Positions 8,661 through 22,082 of a stretch of DNA of 64,000 nt are shown here, piece after piece; positions within the stretch are counted from its first letter, which is position 1; every line of letters starts with the position of its first letter. The position numbers were made by a program, and so were the translations under genes. The notes beneath the pieces are model-generated. The model saw only the letters and a list, made by a program, of their open reading frames with translations. It did not search any database and had not been told where the DNA came from. This stretch comes from Spiroplasma melliferum (GTDB lineage Bacteria > Bacillota_I > Bacilli_A > Mycoplasmatales > Mycoplasmataceae): positions 868,001 through 932,000 of the forward strand of contig CP029202.1 of NCBI GenBank assembly GCA_005222125.1, written 5' to 3'.

Positions 8661-10033
8661 AAATTAGATATTCCTTCCTTCAAGTTAGAAAAAATATCAT
8701 TAAGATTAGCTTGACTTTGTAACAAAAAGATTGGTCAATTTGCTTTTGGATAAAAATAATAATTATTTAACATTTCTTCAATTGCGCTCCGTTCCAATAA
8801 GCCTGCGCGGTAATAACTCAATAATGCATTAATAACAGCGCTATTAAAAGGTGGAACATAACGGATTCATAATAATGCAATTGTACTAACCACTATCATT
8901 GTTACAATAATAAAAACCGGATATAATATTGTTCAATTAACACGATGTGAACGGTTAAATTCTAAGGCATAACCAAGAGCACTACCAACAAAAAAGCCAA
9001 CAAAATTAATTAAATAAAATGAATAACCTAAAAAGATTGGCATTATTAATAACCAAAGCATAATAATTAAAGTTCGTTGGTTTGCAATTAGAGCCCCTAA
9101 ATCTTCTTTACCATAATTATAGCTAAATAAACTTCCTCATAAAATTGCTAATAAAATTGTTGACCCACCAAAAATTCAATTTGGTAATACGGCTGCTAAA
9201 AAGACTCCCGCTAACGGAATTCCAACCACTAAAATGATTGATAAGCGTCAACGTCCTAAAAGAGCTTCCGCATAACGAGCAACACTAAAAATCATAAATA
9301 AATTTAAAACTACTAACAATGGATTGCTTGAAAATAAAACATATGTTCATAATCGTCATCATTGATTATTTCAAATTAATAAATCACGCGTAACCCCACC
9401 ATAAACAAGTTGGGTCGCTCCTTCACTTAAACCTTGGGTATTAAAAATTTGAGCACCAAAAAAGATTCCAACAATTGGAATAATTAATAACAAAGCAATT
9501 AAAACTCAAGTAACACCAAGGTTATTGACACTTAATTTATCACTTAGTTGTTTTAAATTTTTTGTTAATTTACTATTAGGATCTTTAATCCCATCTAAAA
9601 TTTCCTCAGTTGTCATTCCAGCCATTGAAGTATCATTTTCGTTATTTTCTTGCAACATTGTAATGTTAGGATAATAAGTACTTAAACGATCAAGATAATT
9701 ATTTTTATCAACAAATAATGTTACATCGCCATTATCATCTTTATAAATTTGCGAACGATTTTCAATTAAAACAATTGATAAAATAGTAAGTTTTGCGCGT
9801 TGAAATTTCTTATTTAAAAAAGTCCTTAACGTTTGCACAACTTCATCATTAATGATGAAGTCATTAAATTCACCACTAAAATCATCAATAATTTTAATAA
9901 TTTGAAATTCTTTACTATCAACTTTATATAAATAAACATTATTATTATTGCGTGGTTTATTTTTATAAACATTGTATTTTTCTTGTTTTAAAAAATAATC
10001 AACTAGAGATAACTTATCTTTATCAAAACTCAT
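8648..10033 (-). CDS. Rhomboid-family membrane protein, possibly catalytically dead
   Basis: A 461-residue protein. The first about 175 residues are soluble, and a rhomboid-like core of six or more membrane segments follows. Visible rhomboid marks are WWRLWTYVLF after TM1, an Asn at the oxyanion-hole position (PLLVVLNLF) and the serine motif FGGSTILLAILWG. The histidine normally found in the last core helix (AH-x-GG-x-x-x-G) is not there: the matching segment reads NFVGFFVGSALGY. The TM2 histidines are also missing. Proteolysis is therefore doubtful. Several TGA-coded Trp. Ends in TAG at 8648, overlapping the deaminase start. Confidence 0.78.
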
Positions 10034-10039
10034 TGTTTT

Positions 10040-10960
10040 CTATCCTTTCGCGCGTAATATTGCTAATCTTTGTTCAAACTCTTGTGGTAAGGCTGCTGTA
10101 ATGGTCAGAGATTCTTTAGTAACTGGATGAATAAACCTTAATTGATATGCATGCAGATATTGTCCAAAGCTTTCTTTTTTATCAGCGACTGTGCCATATA
10201 ACGGATCACCAACAATAGGATGATTAATGTATTTTAGATGGGCTCGAATTTGATGAGTTCGTCCGCTTTCTAATTCACACTCTATATAAGTATAATCATT
10301 AAAGCGTTCAATTACAACAATATTAGTTACTGCTTTTTTAGAATTTTTTGCTGTAACTAGCATTTTCTTACGGTTATTAGGGTCACGCCCAATCGGCGCG
10401 TCAATTTTTGCCCGATTTTCAATGATTTGACCATGAACAAGAGCTAAATAGCGGCGTTGTAACTGCTTTGTTTGAATTTGTTGCTGTAGTTGATGATGAA
10501 CAACATCATTTTTAGCAATAATTAAAGTTCCCGTTGTTTGGCGATCAATCCGGTGCACAATTCCAGGCCGTTGTTCACCACTAGCAGTTGACCACTGCAC
10601 CCCTCGTGCTAATAAAGCATTAACTAAAGTATCATTCTGGTGCCCTGGGGCTGGATGAACAACTAAATTATTTGGTTTATCAATAACCATTAAATAACTA
10701 TCTTCATACAAAATTGTTAATGGGATTGCCAAGGGTGTTAATTCACTTGCTTTAGCACTTGGAAATTCAATGATAACATGGTCTCCAATTTGACTAACAT
10801 AATTTGCCCGTACAACTTGCCCATTAACTTGAACTTTCTCTTGCTTAATTAATTCTTGTATTTTAGTTCGTGAAAAAGGAGTGGTATTTGTTTTAAAATA
10901 ATCAGTTAAAATTTTATCAATTCGAGCTGATGATGAAACAATTAACGTAAACTTAGCCAT
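10040..10960 (-). CDS. rluD: 23S rRNA pseudouridine synthase, RluD type
   Basis: Isomerises uridines in large-subunit rRNA. The 306-residue protein has an N-terminal S4-like RNA-binding domain (about residues 12-75) and the RluA-family catalytic domain with RPGIVHRIDRQTTG, whose Asp is the nucleophile, then ESGRTHQIRAHL and HPIVGDPLYG. The frame opens 25 codons further upstream, but ATG at 10960 (MAKFTLIV) suits the family and overlaps the lspA stop by 8 bases. The lspA-rluD pairing is also found in Bacillus. Confidence 0.94.
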   Translation of the reverse strand: MAKFTLIVSSSARIDKILTDYFKTNTTPFSRTKIQELIKQEKVQVNGQVVRANYVSQIGDHVIIEFPSAKASELTPLAIPLTILYEDSYLMVIDKPNNLVVHPAPGHQNDTLVNALLARGVQWSTASGEQRPGIVHRIDRQTTGTLIIAKNDVVHHQLQQQIQTKQLQRRYLALVHGQIIENRAKIDAPIGRDPNNRKKMLVTAKNSKKAVTNIVVIERFNDYTYIECELESGRTHQIRAHLKYINHPIVGDPLYGTVADKKESFGQYLHAYQLRFIHPVTKESLTITAALPQEFEQRLAILRAKG

Positions 10961-11540
10961 TTGAATTCGAATGCTCCTCACGTTTGTTTCGTGCTCGTTC
11001 ACGATAAAACTGAATAATTTCAATAATAATAGCAAGAATTAAGACAATAACACCAAATGTTACTCAATTATCAGCTAAATTAAACACACTATAAGGTGGA
11101 AATAAAATTCATGCTAGAAAATCAACAACACCACCATGATTTCACATTCGGTCAATTAAATTCCCAAAGCCACCCGTCGTAATCATAATTAAACCAACGG
11201 CGGCAATTTTATTATTAATATATAAAAAAATACTAAATGCAAGCAAAGTAATGAAAACTGCACCAACAATGACAAGTGGAAGATTATCAGCGTTTGTCCC
11301 AAAAGCAATTCCTTTATTAACCATAAATTTAAAATTAATAAATCCATCAAGAAATTTAACTTCGGGAGCCGCTGGGTCATGTGACAATAAATGAAAAGCT
11401 AATTGCTTCGTAATAATATCTAAAATTAATAACGAAATAAAAATTGGTAGGCAAACTTGGAGTTTATATTTTCAAATATAATTCCGATTTTTAAAATGGT
11501 CTTTAAAATCATATCAAAATTGTTTTGTTCGTTCTTTCAT
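10953..11540 (-). CDS. lspA: Lipoprotein signal peptidase (signal peptidase II)
   Basis: Cleaves the signal peptide of prolipoproteins such as spiralin after diacylglyceryl transfer. The 195-residue protein has four membrane segments and the family motifs NKGIAFG, GGFGNLIDRM, VVDFLAW and FNLADNW; the catalytic Asp pair lies in the last two. The N-terminus has a 35-residue basic cytoplasmic part before TM1, and the C-terminus is a charged tail (RERARNKREE). ATG at 11540. It lies between ileS and rluD, overlapping the latter. Confidence 0.95.
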
Positions 11541-11570
11541 TTGCTTTTGACTCCTTTTTCGTTTTATACA

Positions 11571-14297
<2,727 letters not shown>

Positions 14298-14317
14298 TCG
14301 TGTTTTTTCCTTTCTGT

Positions 14318-14525
14318 CATAAAAAAAGTAAGACTATAAGAGCGCCAATGCGCGGTACCATCTTACTTTATAAATATTGCAATAATATTTACCTTTTTTT
14401 CTTAATTTTAAATTGTAAAAACAAGAGATAATTATTTGTCTTTTATGATTAGCTCACATCATCCTAATCTTGCTGTAATAAAACGAGCAAATAACCGTGG
14501 TTTGTTTTCCTATAAGTAAATCTTA
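14318..14525 (-). promoter_or_regulatory. T-box leader of ileS
   Basis: Between divIVA and ileS the minus strand holds the T-box sequence GATGGTACCGCG (14362-14351). It is followed by a terminator stem GTAAGA...TCTTAC with T7 (14333-14320). Upstream, about 150 bases can fold into the stem I part, with an AGATTAGGATGATG stretch. Uncharged tRNA-Ile should favour the antiterminator and allow ileS transcription. I did not fix the specifier loop; an ATC codon occurs near 14440-14450. Confidence 0.85.
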
Positions 14526-14531
14526 CACTAT

Positions 14532-14936
14532 TTATTTAATTTTGTTAATAATTTCTTTTTTAATCAATTCTGTAATTCGTTCACCATCGTTAATGGAAAA
14601 GGCATAAATTCGTTTATTTCGTTCTAAAAAATCATCAATTACTTTTAACACATTTTGGGGATTATGCCGATTATGATCAATGTCATCAAGTAATACCGCA
14701 ATTTCTTCTTTAAAAGCATAAGAAAAATCAACTGCTTTCATAATAATGCGTCCTGCATTATTACTTGCAACTTCAAATGCTTCGCGTGACTTTTCAATAT
14801 TATAACGTGAAATATGCTCTAAATGTTGCAATTCTTGTAAACGCAACATTAATTGTCGATTATCGTATGTTAATTTTTCAATAATTTCATTTTGTTCATA
14901 AATAACTGTCCGTAAATCTTTCTCTTGTTCTGCCAT
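14532..14936 (-). CDS. divIVA: DivIVA-like coiled-coil protein
   Basis: A 134-residue, largely helical protein with no membrane segment. The first about 40 residues form a coiled coil (EQNEIIEKLTYDNRQLMLRL), followed by more helix and a basic C-terminus. The similarity to DivIVA is weak, and the call rests mainly on position: it lies between ylmH and ileS, where Bacillus has divIVA. In a wall-less cell the role may be in polarity or division-site selection. ATG at 14936. The T-box leader of ileS follows at once. Confidence 0.6.
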   Translation of the reverse strand: MAEQEKDLRTVIYEQNEIIEKLTYDNRQLMLRLQELQHLEHISRYNIEKSREAFEVASNNAGRIIMKAVDFSYAFKEEIAVLLDDIDHNRHNPQNVLKVIDDFLERNKRIYAFSINDGERITELIKKEIINKIK

Positions 14937-14950
14937 ATTTTCCCCTACTT

Positions 14951-15700
14951 TTATGCAAATTTTGCAATTGTAATTCGATAATGTTGATTTTTTGATGGTA
15001 AAATTGCATTAATTTTAAAACGACCATACCGTTTTATTGATATTATAATATCACAAGCAACTTGAAAAGTCTTATTATTTACCACGGAAAAATTAACATA
15101 AACATAATTTTGATCAACATATTTTTGTGCTTGTTGTCGTGAAACATTGCAAAGTGCACTTACTACCGCATCTAGTCGTAAACTTTTTACTGTCTTTGTA
15201 AAAATAGTAAATTGGTATTCAATAACAACCGGGGCAGGATTAATCGTTCAAATTAATAAATTCTTTTGAACAATTAATGGGGCATCAACAAACACGGGAG
15301 TAATTTTCTTTAAAACACTTAAATATAAATCATTTGCTGTGATATATAAATCGCCAATGACTCGTAATTCTAATTGTAATTGGTTTAAAATAAAACCAAG
15401 CACCTGCTGATGTTGAAAAAAATGCGATGTTGGTTGTTTCGCATGTAAAATAACCGTATTATCGTGGCTAGTATTAAAGCTAACTGTTGCACGAAAACCA
15501 TTTGTTAATGGTTTATGAATAACATAATTAGAAATGTTTTCTTGTGCCAAGATTGCTTGTAAAATTGCAATTTTCCGTAAATCAAGAAAATCTGTGTGAA
15601 TAACTTGACCGCGGCGTGCTTGTTCACATCACCCTTTAATCTTATTAATTAATTCATAATCTTGCTGATAATGTTGCAATAATTGGGTTTTATTAAGCAT
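14951..15700 (-). CDS. ylmH: YlmH-like S4-domain RNA-binding protein
   Basis: A 249-residue protein with the YlmH layout. The N-terminal domain contains HTDFLDLRKIAIL, which matches the FLDPREQ-type motif of YlmH. A C-terminal S4 domain contains LRLDAVVSALCNVSRQQAQK, then a short beta part (DQNYVYVNF). YlmH proteins bind ribosomal RNA and are linked to quality control and division clusters. ATG at 15700 overlaps the sepF stop by 8 bases. Located between sepF and divIVA as in Bacillus. Confidence 0.85.
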
Positions 15701-16118
15701 CTTTTTGAATTGTAAATTGGTAGGTTTTATACTCAATTTTTTGAACATCACCATCAAAAGCATACATAACACCACTAATAAAGTCCAATAACCGTATTCG
15801 TTCTGCCTTTGGTAATTTTTCTAAATGAACAATTAATTGCCCTTTTGTCAATAATAAATCCGCCATTTTTGGAGCATCATTATAACTATCAGCAATGAAG
15901 CCAGTTGTCAAGACACTTGTATCACTACTAGTCTCCGAAGAATTTTGAATTTCGTTTTCACGCTCAAAATTCACCTTTTGAAAGGGTGTTTCTGGAGCAA
16001 GAACAGGTTTTGCTAATGGTTGATCACTATGGACGATTGGTTCGGTTGGGCTATCATTAAAATCAATTCGTGGTTGAGCGTCGTAAATACTTCGTTGTTT
16101 TTTCTTAAAAATGCTCAT
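15693..16118 (-). CDS. sepF: SepF-like cell division protein
   Basis: Membrane-associated partner of FtsZ that aligns filaments in Firmicutes. The 141-residue protein has a variable N-terminus (MSIFKKKQRSIYDAQP) and a C-terminal domain of about 75 residues: LTKGQLIVHLEKLPKAERIR then LLDFISGVMYAFDGDVQKI. This matches the SepF/DUF552 pattern (R-x-LDFLxGxxYAxxGxIxxI). A TTG nine bases upstream is possible, but ATG at 16118 gives the expected start. It begins 3 bases after the ftsZ stop. Confidence 0.88.
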   Translation of the reverse strand: MSIFKKKQRSIYDAQPRIDFNDSPTEPIVHSDQPLAKPVLAPETPFQKVNFERENEIQNSSETSSDTSVLTTGFIADSYNDAPKMADLLLTKGQLIVHLEKLPKAERIRLLDFISGVMYAFDGDVQKIEYKTYQFTIQKDA

Positions 16119-16120
16119 TA

Positions 16121-17356
16121 TTATCAACTACGACGAACAAATGGTGGTAAATCATCATCTTCATCGTCATGTTCAACTACTTGATTATTATTAACATGCT
16201 CTCGTCACGCATTAATTCGACGGTTTGCATTTGCTGTTTCACGTTCAGAATTTTCTGATAAATTAGTGAAATAACTTGGTCGTTTACGAGCAATATCTTG
16301 ATCATTGTTGTCATCATTAATCTCAGCGTCACGAGTTGGACGCGGTGCTGGTGCTTCATATTCTTCCATTGAAGCACGATAAGTATTATCCGGATTAGTA
16401 AAATTTTGTTCTTCATCAAACCCAGTCGCAATTACAGTTACAATCATTTCATCATCTAAATGCTCATTAACTGCTGTTCCAAAAATAATATTAACTTCGC
16501 CGCCAATTGCTTGTTTAACAATATCAACAGCGTCATTAGCATCATTTAAGGTTAAGGTATTTCCACCAGTAACATTAATAATAGCATCACGTGCACCACG
16601 GATCGACGCTTCTAATAATGGAGAAATAATTGCTTTATTAGCAGCTTCAATTGCTTTATCTTTACCTGAACCAATACCGATCCCAAATAAAGCGTTCCCT
16701 TTATTTTTCATAACAGTCTTAATATCTGCAAAGTCTAAATTAATTAAGGATGGTACTGCAATTAAATCAGTAATGGTTTGAACTCCTTGGCGTAAAATAT
16801 TATCGGCTTCTTTGAACGAATCTTTTAATGGGACACCCCCAATGACTTCTAATAAGCGATCATTTGAAATAATAATTAATGAATCAACATGCTTACGTAG
16901 TTCTTCCGTTCCTTGGATGGCATAACTATTGCGCGCACGACCTTCAAATGAAAATGGCGTTGTAATAATTCCAACGGTTAAAGCGCCTTGTTCTCTAGCA
17001 AGTTTGGCAATAATAGGAGCAGCCCCAGTTCCAGTTCCACCACCCATTCCAGCGGCAACAAAAACCATATCTGCCCCTTTTAAAGCATCTTTAATTTCTT
17101 CTGCTGATTCAATTGCTGCTTGGCGACCAACATCAGGATTAGCACCTGCTCCTAGCCCCTTCGATGTTTCTTTACCCAATACAATTTTATTTTTTGACTT
17201 TGAAACACTAATAATCTGGGCATCAGTATTAGCAACAATAAATTCAACCCCTTGCACGCCTGCTTCAATCATACGATTAACTGCATTATTACCAGCACCA
17301 CCAATACCGATCACTTTTATTGACGCGACTTGTTCATAATTATCAAAATTGTCCAT
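16121..17356 (-). CDS. ftsZ: Cell division protein FtsZ
   Basis: Tubulin-like GTPase of the division ring. The 411-residue protein has the nucleotide-binding [13 protein letters not shown] near the N-terminus, the tubulin signature [10 protein letters not shown] (about 105-114) and the T7-loop region [11 protein letters not shown]. After a variable acidic linker it ends with [12 protein letters not shown], which resembles the conserved FtsZ tail that binds FtsA/SepF. The last Trp is a TGA directly before TAA. ATG at 17356. About 35 bases after ftsA and 3 bases before sepF. Confidence 0.98.
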
Positions 17357-17392
17357 AACCTTAATTCCTCCATTTTTTATATATTATACTAT

Positions 17393-18739
17393 TTATTTAA
17401 TATTTTGGTAGTATTTTTGTTGATATTGTTGTGAACCATTTAAATGCTGTTTACTTAGCGGCATAACCCCTTGTGCTGGATTAACATTGCCGCCTGGTTG
17501 GTAATGCTCACCATTTTTGTCACTTCGTGGTCCTTTTTTATCACCATTATTATTTAAGTAACGAATATAACGATGATCAACCGATTGAATATTTGTTGCA
17601 CTAACTTTATTTGCTAAATGTTGATAATAAATATTTCCCAATAAGCCAGTACATCATGTTTCTTTTGCTCCTAATGTTGAAGCAATATAAACAGTAACAT
17701 TTTTATCTTTATTTAACGCCAACAGATTTTCTTTAAACCCACTAATTCGTAAAATTTCACCAACAACAACCGCTGGATAGTTATAGCGCCCTAAGCTATT
17801 AGCTAACTTTTCACTTAATGTTTCCATTTCTTCTGTTAAAACATGATTAACAATTCGTTTTAAATCATAATGGGTAAAATTTAATTGTGTTTGGTGTTGA
17901 TGATCATATTTGCTGTAAATAATTAAATTATCTTTACTATTATTATTTAAATTAATAATTTTGTATAAATATTTTAGTGCTTGCTTATTATCACAACTTA
18001 AGACATTACGTAACCGCGTAATTATTTTTTTAATCCCACCCGGAATAATAATTTGATCGCATAAAGTTTCACGAACAAAGACATAAGCGGTAATATTATC
18101 ATAATCTCAATTAATAATTGTAATCCCATTTTGCAAATCAACTGGTGATGCAATATTTCACGCAAGACTAAACCCTTCTGGAAGGATACCCATAACTTCA
18201 ATTTTGGCATATTTAAGGGTAGCAAAAATACTTTGAATAATTCGTTTTTTTGTTACATAAACAATTGCCTTAATACTTACTTTGTGCGCCGCCTGCCCTA
18301 TTGGTGGCGCTGATAATGCTTTTTGTTCATTCAGAATGTAACGATATGGTCTAATAAAAAAAGTAGTTTCATCATCTAATAAAGGAACTTCTTTTGCTAA
18401 TGTAATTAATGAATCAATATCATTTTTTGTAATTAGACGATCATGTGTTAAATTTAGCATTTTGGTTGAAGTTTTAATTGTCATATTATTAGCTGGAATA
18501 CTAATTGCCACTCGTTCAATCACAATTCCTAATTGTCGATTTGCATCTTTAATTAAATTAACTAATTCTTTAGCCACATTTTTTTCATCAATAATGATAC
18601 CATTATCACAAAAATGATATTCAAGATGTCTTTTATAAAGCACTTTAATTTGTGATTCAGTATAAACACCAACCATAAAACTAAAACTATAATTTTTAAT
18701 TTCTAACACAGCATATACTTCTTTTAACTTATAATCCAC
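17393..18739 (-). CDS. ftsA: FtsA-like cell division protein, divergent
   Basis: Actin-family membrane tether for FtsZ. The 448-residue protein shows FtsA-like parts: EVYAVLEIKNYSFSFMVGVY at the N-terminus, RVAISIPANNMTIKTS, KAIVYVTKKRIIQ and GITIINWDYDNITAYVFVRE. Overall similarity is low, as in other mollicutes, and the final residues (QYQQKYYQNIK) replace a usual amphipathic tail. Two in-frame GTG codons occur. GTG at 18739 has AGGAGG eight bases before it and is preferred over the one at 18748, which overlaps the site. It lies between rsmH and ftsZ. Confidence 0.8.
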
Positions 18740-18773
18740 TTCGTTCACCTCCTCCTTTTAAAATTTTAGAATA

Positions 18774-19715
18774 TTATTTCACCCGTTCTAATATTCTTAA
18801 TTTAGCACTTGTACTCCGATGATTTCTTGCTTGTTCAGTTCCCGAAGGTACGATTGCTTTTTTGGTAATAATCTGATAATCACTTTCAAAATGTGATATT
18901 ACTGGTAATTGTTGATTTATTTCATAATTAGGATCTTTTGTTAAACTCTGAAAATATTTTTTAACAATACGATCTTCTAATGAATGAAATGAAATAACAA
19001 CTAAGCGACCATGCACTGCTAATAAAGTTGTTGCTTGTCGTAATGATTCTTGTAAAACAAATAACTCTTGATTTACTTCAATCCGTAATGCTTGAAAAAC
19101 TCGTTTTGCCGGATGTTTCGCTTTTTTTAAAATCTTTTGTGGCAAGCTTTTTTTAATGATTTCAACAAGATGGAAAGTAGTAACAATTTCTTGTGTATTA
19201 CGATCAATAACAATGTTTTTTGCAATTACTTTTGCAAATGGTTCTTCACCATAATCCTGAAAAAGTTTTGCTAAAGCTTCTTGTGAATAAGTATTAACAA
19301 TGATTTTTGCGGTTAATTCTTGCTTTTGATTCATCCGCATGTCTAATAGACTATCATAACGATAACTAAAACCACGGTTATCATCATCTAATTGTGGTGA
19401 TGATACTCCGAGGTCATATAAAATCCCATTAACTGCTTTAACTTGTCGTACTTGTAATTCAGCAGCTAAATTAACAAAATTATTTTTAATAATTTCATAA
19501 TTATGATATTTACTTTCCTGCAAAATTTGTTTAGAAGCAATAATTGCTGCTTCATCTTGTTCAAAACAATATAGCTTTCCATTTGGAAGATGTTTTAAAA
19601 TTTCAAGACTATGTCCAGCTCGCCCTAAGGTACAATCAACATAAATCCCATTGTTTAGAATATTTAAACCGGCAATTGCTTCTTGTAATAAGACTGTTTG
19701 ATGTTTAAATTCCAT
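18774..19715 (-). CDS. rsmH: 16S rRNA m4C1402 methyltransferase
   Basis: SAM-dependent N4-methylation of C1402 in 16S rRNA. The 313-residue protein begins MEFKHQTVLLQEAIAGL and has the SAM-binding VDCTLGRAGHS, ILYDLGVSSPQLD, RGFSYR and VISFHSLEDRIVKKYF, all RsmH (MraW) marks. Normal length. ATG at 19715, three bases after the mraZ stop. Second gene of the division cluster. Confidence 0.97.
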   Translation of the reverse strand: MEFKHQTVLLQEAIAGLNILNNGIYVDCTLGRAGHSLEILKHLPNGKLYCFEQDEAAIIASKQILQESKYHNYEIIKNNFVNLAAELQVRQVKAVNGILYDLGVSSPQLDDDNRGFSYRYDSLLDMRMNQKQELTAKIIVNTYSQEALAKLFQDYGEEPFAKVIAKNIVIDRNTQEIVTTFHLVEIIKKSLPQKILKKAKHPAKRVFQALRIEVNQELFVLQESLRQATTLLAVHGRLVVISFHSLEDRIVKKYFQSLTKDPNYEINQQLPVISHFESDYQIITKKAIVPSGTEQARNHRSTSAKLRILERVK

Positions 19716-19718
19716 ACA

Positions 19719-20150
19719 TTAAATTTTTTCCTCAAAATTTTTTGCCGCTTCTTCGATTCCTGGTGCTTGTTCAATATATACTTCTCAAACTTTTGGATCT
19801 CATAATTCTAAGTGGTCATTGTTTCCAATAATAACAACATCTTTTACAATATTTGTTTTATTTTGTAAAATGGACGAGATTTTAATTCGTCCAGCATTAT
19901 CGAAAGTAGTTTCATCCGACATTGACATAATTTTTCGTGTCAAAGCCCGTCCTTCGGCTGTGGCTTGTCCAGTTGAAGCAACTTTTTCTGTTCACTTTAA
20001 CCATTCAGCTTCATTACGAACATCAATACAACCATCAAAACCAAGAGAAATAAAGACTTTATCATCTTTAAACTGTTCTCTCATTTTAGAAGGAATTGTT
20101 AATCGTCCTTTATCATCTAATGTATGATTGTAAGTTCCTAATAATGCCAT
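19719..20150 (-). CDS. mraZ: Transcriptional regulator MraZ
   Basis: AbrB-fold DNA-binding protein that controls the dcw operon. The 143-residue protein has the two MraZ half-repeats: LGTYNHTLDDKGRLTIPSKM and TFDNAGRIKISSIL. The frame begins ten codons earlier, but ATG at 20150 (MALLGTYNH) matches family starts. It is the first gene of the division cluster, as usual, and MraZ probably regulates the cluster from its own promoter. Confidence 0.95.
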
Positions 20151-20185
20151 TTTGCCCCATTCTCCCCCACTTTCATACATATTGT

Positions 20186-20191
20186 ATTATA
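20186..20191 (-). promoter_or_regulatory. Probable -10 box of the division cluster
   Basis: TATAAT on the minus strand about 35 bases before the mraZ ATG. A clear -35 hexamer at the right distance is not seen (TTGCAA lies only 12 bases upstream), so the promoter may depend on an activator or an extended -10. I could not verify MraZ-type GTGG repeats. Confidence 0.45.
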
Positions 20192-20334
20192 CTATTTCCC
20201 ATATTGCAACACTTTTCCTAAAAAATTTTTTACAAAAAAAATAATCCTACTAATAAGTCAATAATTAAAGGATTTTTTAAAATGTAAATTGTAAAGAGAA
20301 CAAAAATAATGGTCCACAACTAAGATATATAATC

Positions 20335-20353
20335 AAAAAAAAAAAAAAAAAAA
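20335..20353. repeat. Homopolymer A19 tract between rpmF and mraZ
   Basis: Nineteen A on the plus strand, about 40 bases after the rpmF stop (T19 on the sense strand of rpmF). It may serve as a terminator tail. It resembles the tracts at 1398 and 33210. Confidence 0.7.
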
Positions 20354-20391
20354 GAATCTCCTGATCCCTTCCCATAATTAGTTATTATAAC

Positions 20392-20568
20392 CTAATCAAC
20401 TCTAATAACTTCTTTATCCTTATAATATCCACATTCACGACAAACTCTATGTGGCTTAATTAATGCTCCACAATTTTTACATGCTATCAAAGTTGCTCCA
20501 ACTAATTTAAAATGTGTTCGGCGTTTTCTTTTTGCCTGCTTGGATGTTTTTCGAAATGGTACCGCCAT
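20392..20568 (-). CDS. rpmF: 50S ribosomal protein L32
   Basis: A 58-residue protein starting [20 protein letters not shown], with the zinc ribbon CKNCG and CRECG. It is short and basic, as L32 always is. ATG at 20568 shares one base with the stop of yceD (TAATG), giving the common yceD-rpmF translational coupling. Confidence 0.97.
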   Translation of the reverse strand: MAVPFRKTSKQAKRKRRTHFKLVGATLIACKNCGALIKPHRVCRECGYYKDKEVIRVD

Positions 20569-21086
20569 TATTTCTCCTCCTTTGTTGTTTTAACTAATTT
20601 TTCGTGTAACTGTTCTCATCGTGAATCCGCTTGAGCTGCTTGATACGCTGCAAATTCTTCTTCCGAAAAAACTTGCCAAGTTGAATCACCACTAATTATT
20701 TTATCACTATTTTTAGATAAATTAATAGGAATATTCATAATTATTTCATCTCACGCATACTTTATTATATCAAAATTTTGCTCATTTAAGTAATTAATAT
20801 CACTTTTTTTAAAAAATTTAAAACTATATTCATCATTTCATTCTAAATTAACTGGAACAGAAAAATGTTCTAATGTCTGAGCATCCTCAACAACAATTTC
20901 ACCAATAATTGTTGCAATAATATTAATCGCATTAAGATCTGGATGATAATTAATAATTCCCTTAATGGTAATATCTTTGATTCCTCTAATATTAACCGAA
21001 TAATCTAGTAATTCTGGACTAATATGTAATGGTATATCAACGATAACTTGCGGTTGTTTAATAAAATCTGTTTCTGTATAAATCAT
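20568..21086 (-). CDS. yceD: YceD-like protein (DUF177)
   Basis: A 172-residue soluble protein upstream of rpmF, the classic context of YceD/DUF177, which is associated with 23S rRNA accumulation. Family-like features are the beta-rich middle ([20 protein letters not shown]), the segment [18 protein letters not shown] where other family members have a Cys motif, and the acidic C-terminus. Similarity is modest and the call rests partly on position. ATG at 21086. Divergent from the RpiR gene. Confidence 0.75.
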
Positions 21087-21147
21087 TTTGTTCCCTCATT
21101 ATTGACTTTTTCTGTCAAATTTGAATAATCTTGCCATAATAAAACTT

Positions 21148-21177
21148 TTGTTAAATTATTCATTAATATAATATAAT
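21148..21177 (+). promoter_or_regulatory. Predicted promoter of the RpiR-family gene
   Basis: TTGTTA at 21148-21153 and TATAAT at 21172-21177 with an 18-base spacer, about 58 bases before the ATG. GAGGAG lies just before the start codon. Confidence 0.6.
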
Positions 21178-21234
21178 ATGATTATACATTTATTTTTATA
21201 AAATATAAATGTGCTGTAAAAATGAGGAGCCAAA

Positions 21235-22077
21235 ATGAAAATTATAACATATGACAAAGAAAACCAATTAACTGATTTACAGATTCAATTAATTGAAAAA
21301 TTAAATAATGACATTCAGAGTGTTCTAGAATTAACTATTAACGAATTAGCAGATAGCCTTTTCATCAATACTTCTACCTTAAGTCGGTTAATTAAAAAAT
21401 TGGGGTTTGAAAATTATAGTAAATTTAAAGTATGAGTTGCTGGAAAGTATAATAATATCAAAGAATTCGATATTCAAGAAAATGAGACAACTCTCCATAA
21501 TATTATTGATAATATTTATAAACTGCATACTTATGCCTTAGATGAAACTTACCGAAATTTAAAAGTTAATCAATTAGAAAAAATCATTGATACAATTCAT
21601 AATAGTGAACGAATTGTTATTTGGGGAATTAGTCGCCACACTTTAATTTGCGAAAATTTAAATTTACACTTAAATGTTTTAAAATATAATTCAACTTATC
21701 TTGTTAATTATTATGCCACAATTCAATTAATTGAAACTCTTAGTGAAAATGATTTATTAATTTTAATTTCAAAAAGTTTACAAGATGCTGAATATCATTT
21801 TCTAATTGAAATTGCAACAAAACGAAATGTTAAAATTATTTTATTAACTATTAACAAAGAATATAAAGGACCACCTAATTTGCAAAAACTAACCTTAGAA
21901 AATACTGAAATTTTAAATTTTTATGTTGATAATCCCCGTTATGTTTCGCGGTTAATGCTAATTAATATTGTCTTTGGGATGTTAATTGCAAAATATCATC
22001 CTACTCATAATGAAGAATACCAAGATTATTATACAGCCATTGATGAATGACATGAATATGTTAAAAAACTAAAATAA
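21235..22077 (+). CDS. RpiR/MurR-family transcriptional regulator
   Basis: A 280-residue protein with an N-terminal helix-turn-helix domain (LTINELADSLFINTSTLSRL, residues about 32-52) and a SIS sugar-phosphate-binding domain further on (SERIVIWGISRHTLICENLN, then LLILISKSLQDAEY). Such proteins sense sugar phosphates and control sugar uptake. TGA-coded Trp occur at KVWVAGK and DEWHEY. It is monocistronic, with its own promoter and terminator, and no sugar gene is adjacent, so its target is not evident. Confidence 0.87.
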
Positions 22078-22082
22078 CTAGT

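Noticed and set aside
10961-11035. 25-codon N-terminal extension of RluD
   Set aside because: It overlaps lspA coding sequence and has no family match; the ATG at 10960 gives the standard N-terminus.
14532-14936. ZapA or GpsB identity for the small coiled-coil gene
   Set aside because: No ZapA motif is seen and the GpsB N-terminal pattern is not clear; position favours a DivIVA-like protein.
16929-17339. A plus-strand open frame of 136 codons opposite ftsZ
   Set aside because: It is the shadow of a strongly conserved ftsZ; no ribosome site and no plausible composition.
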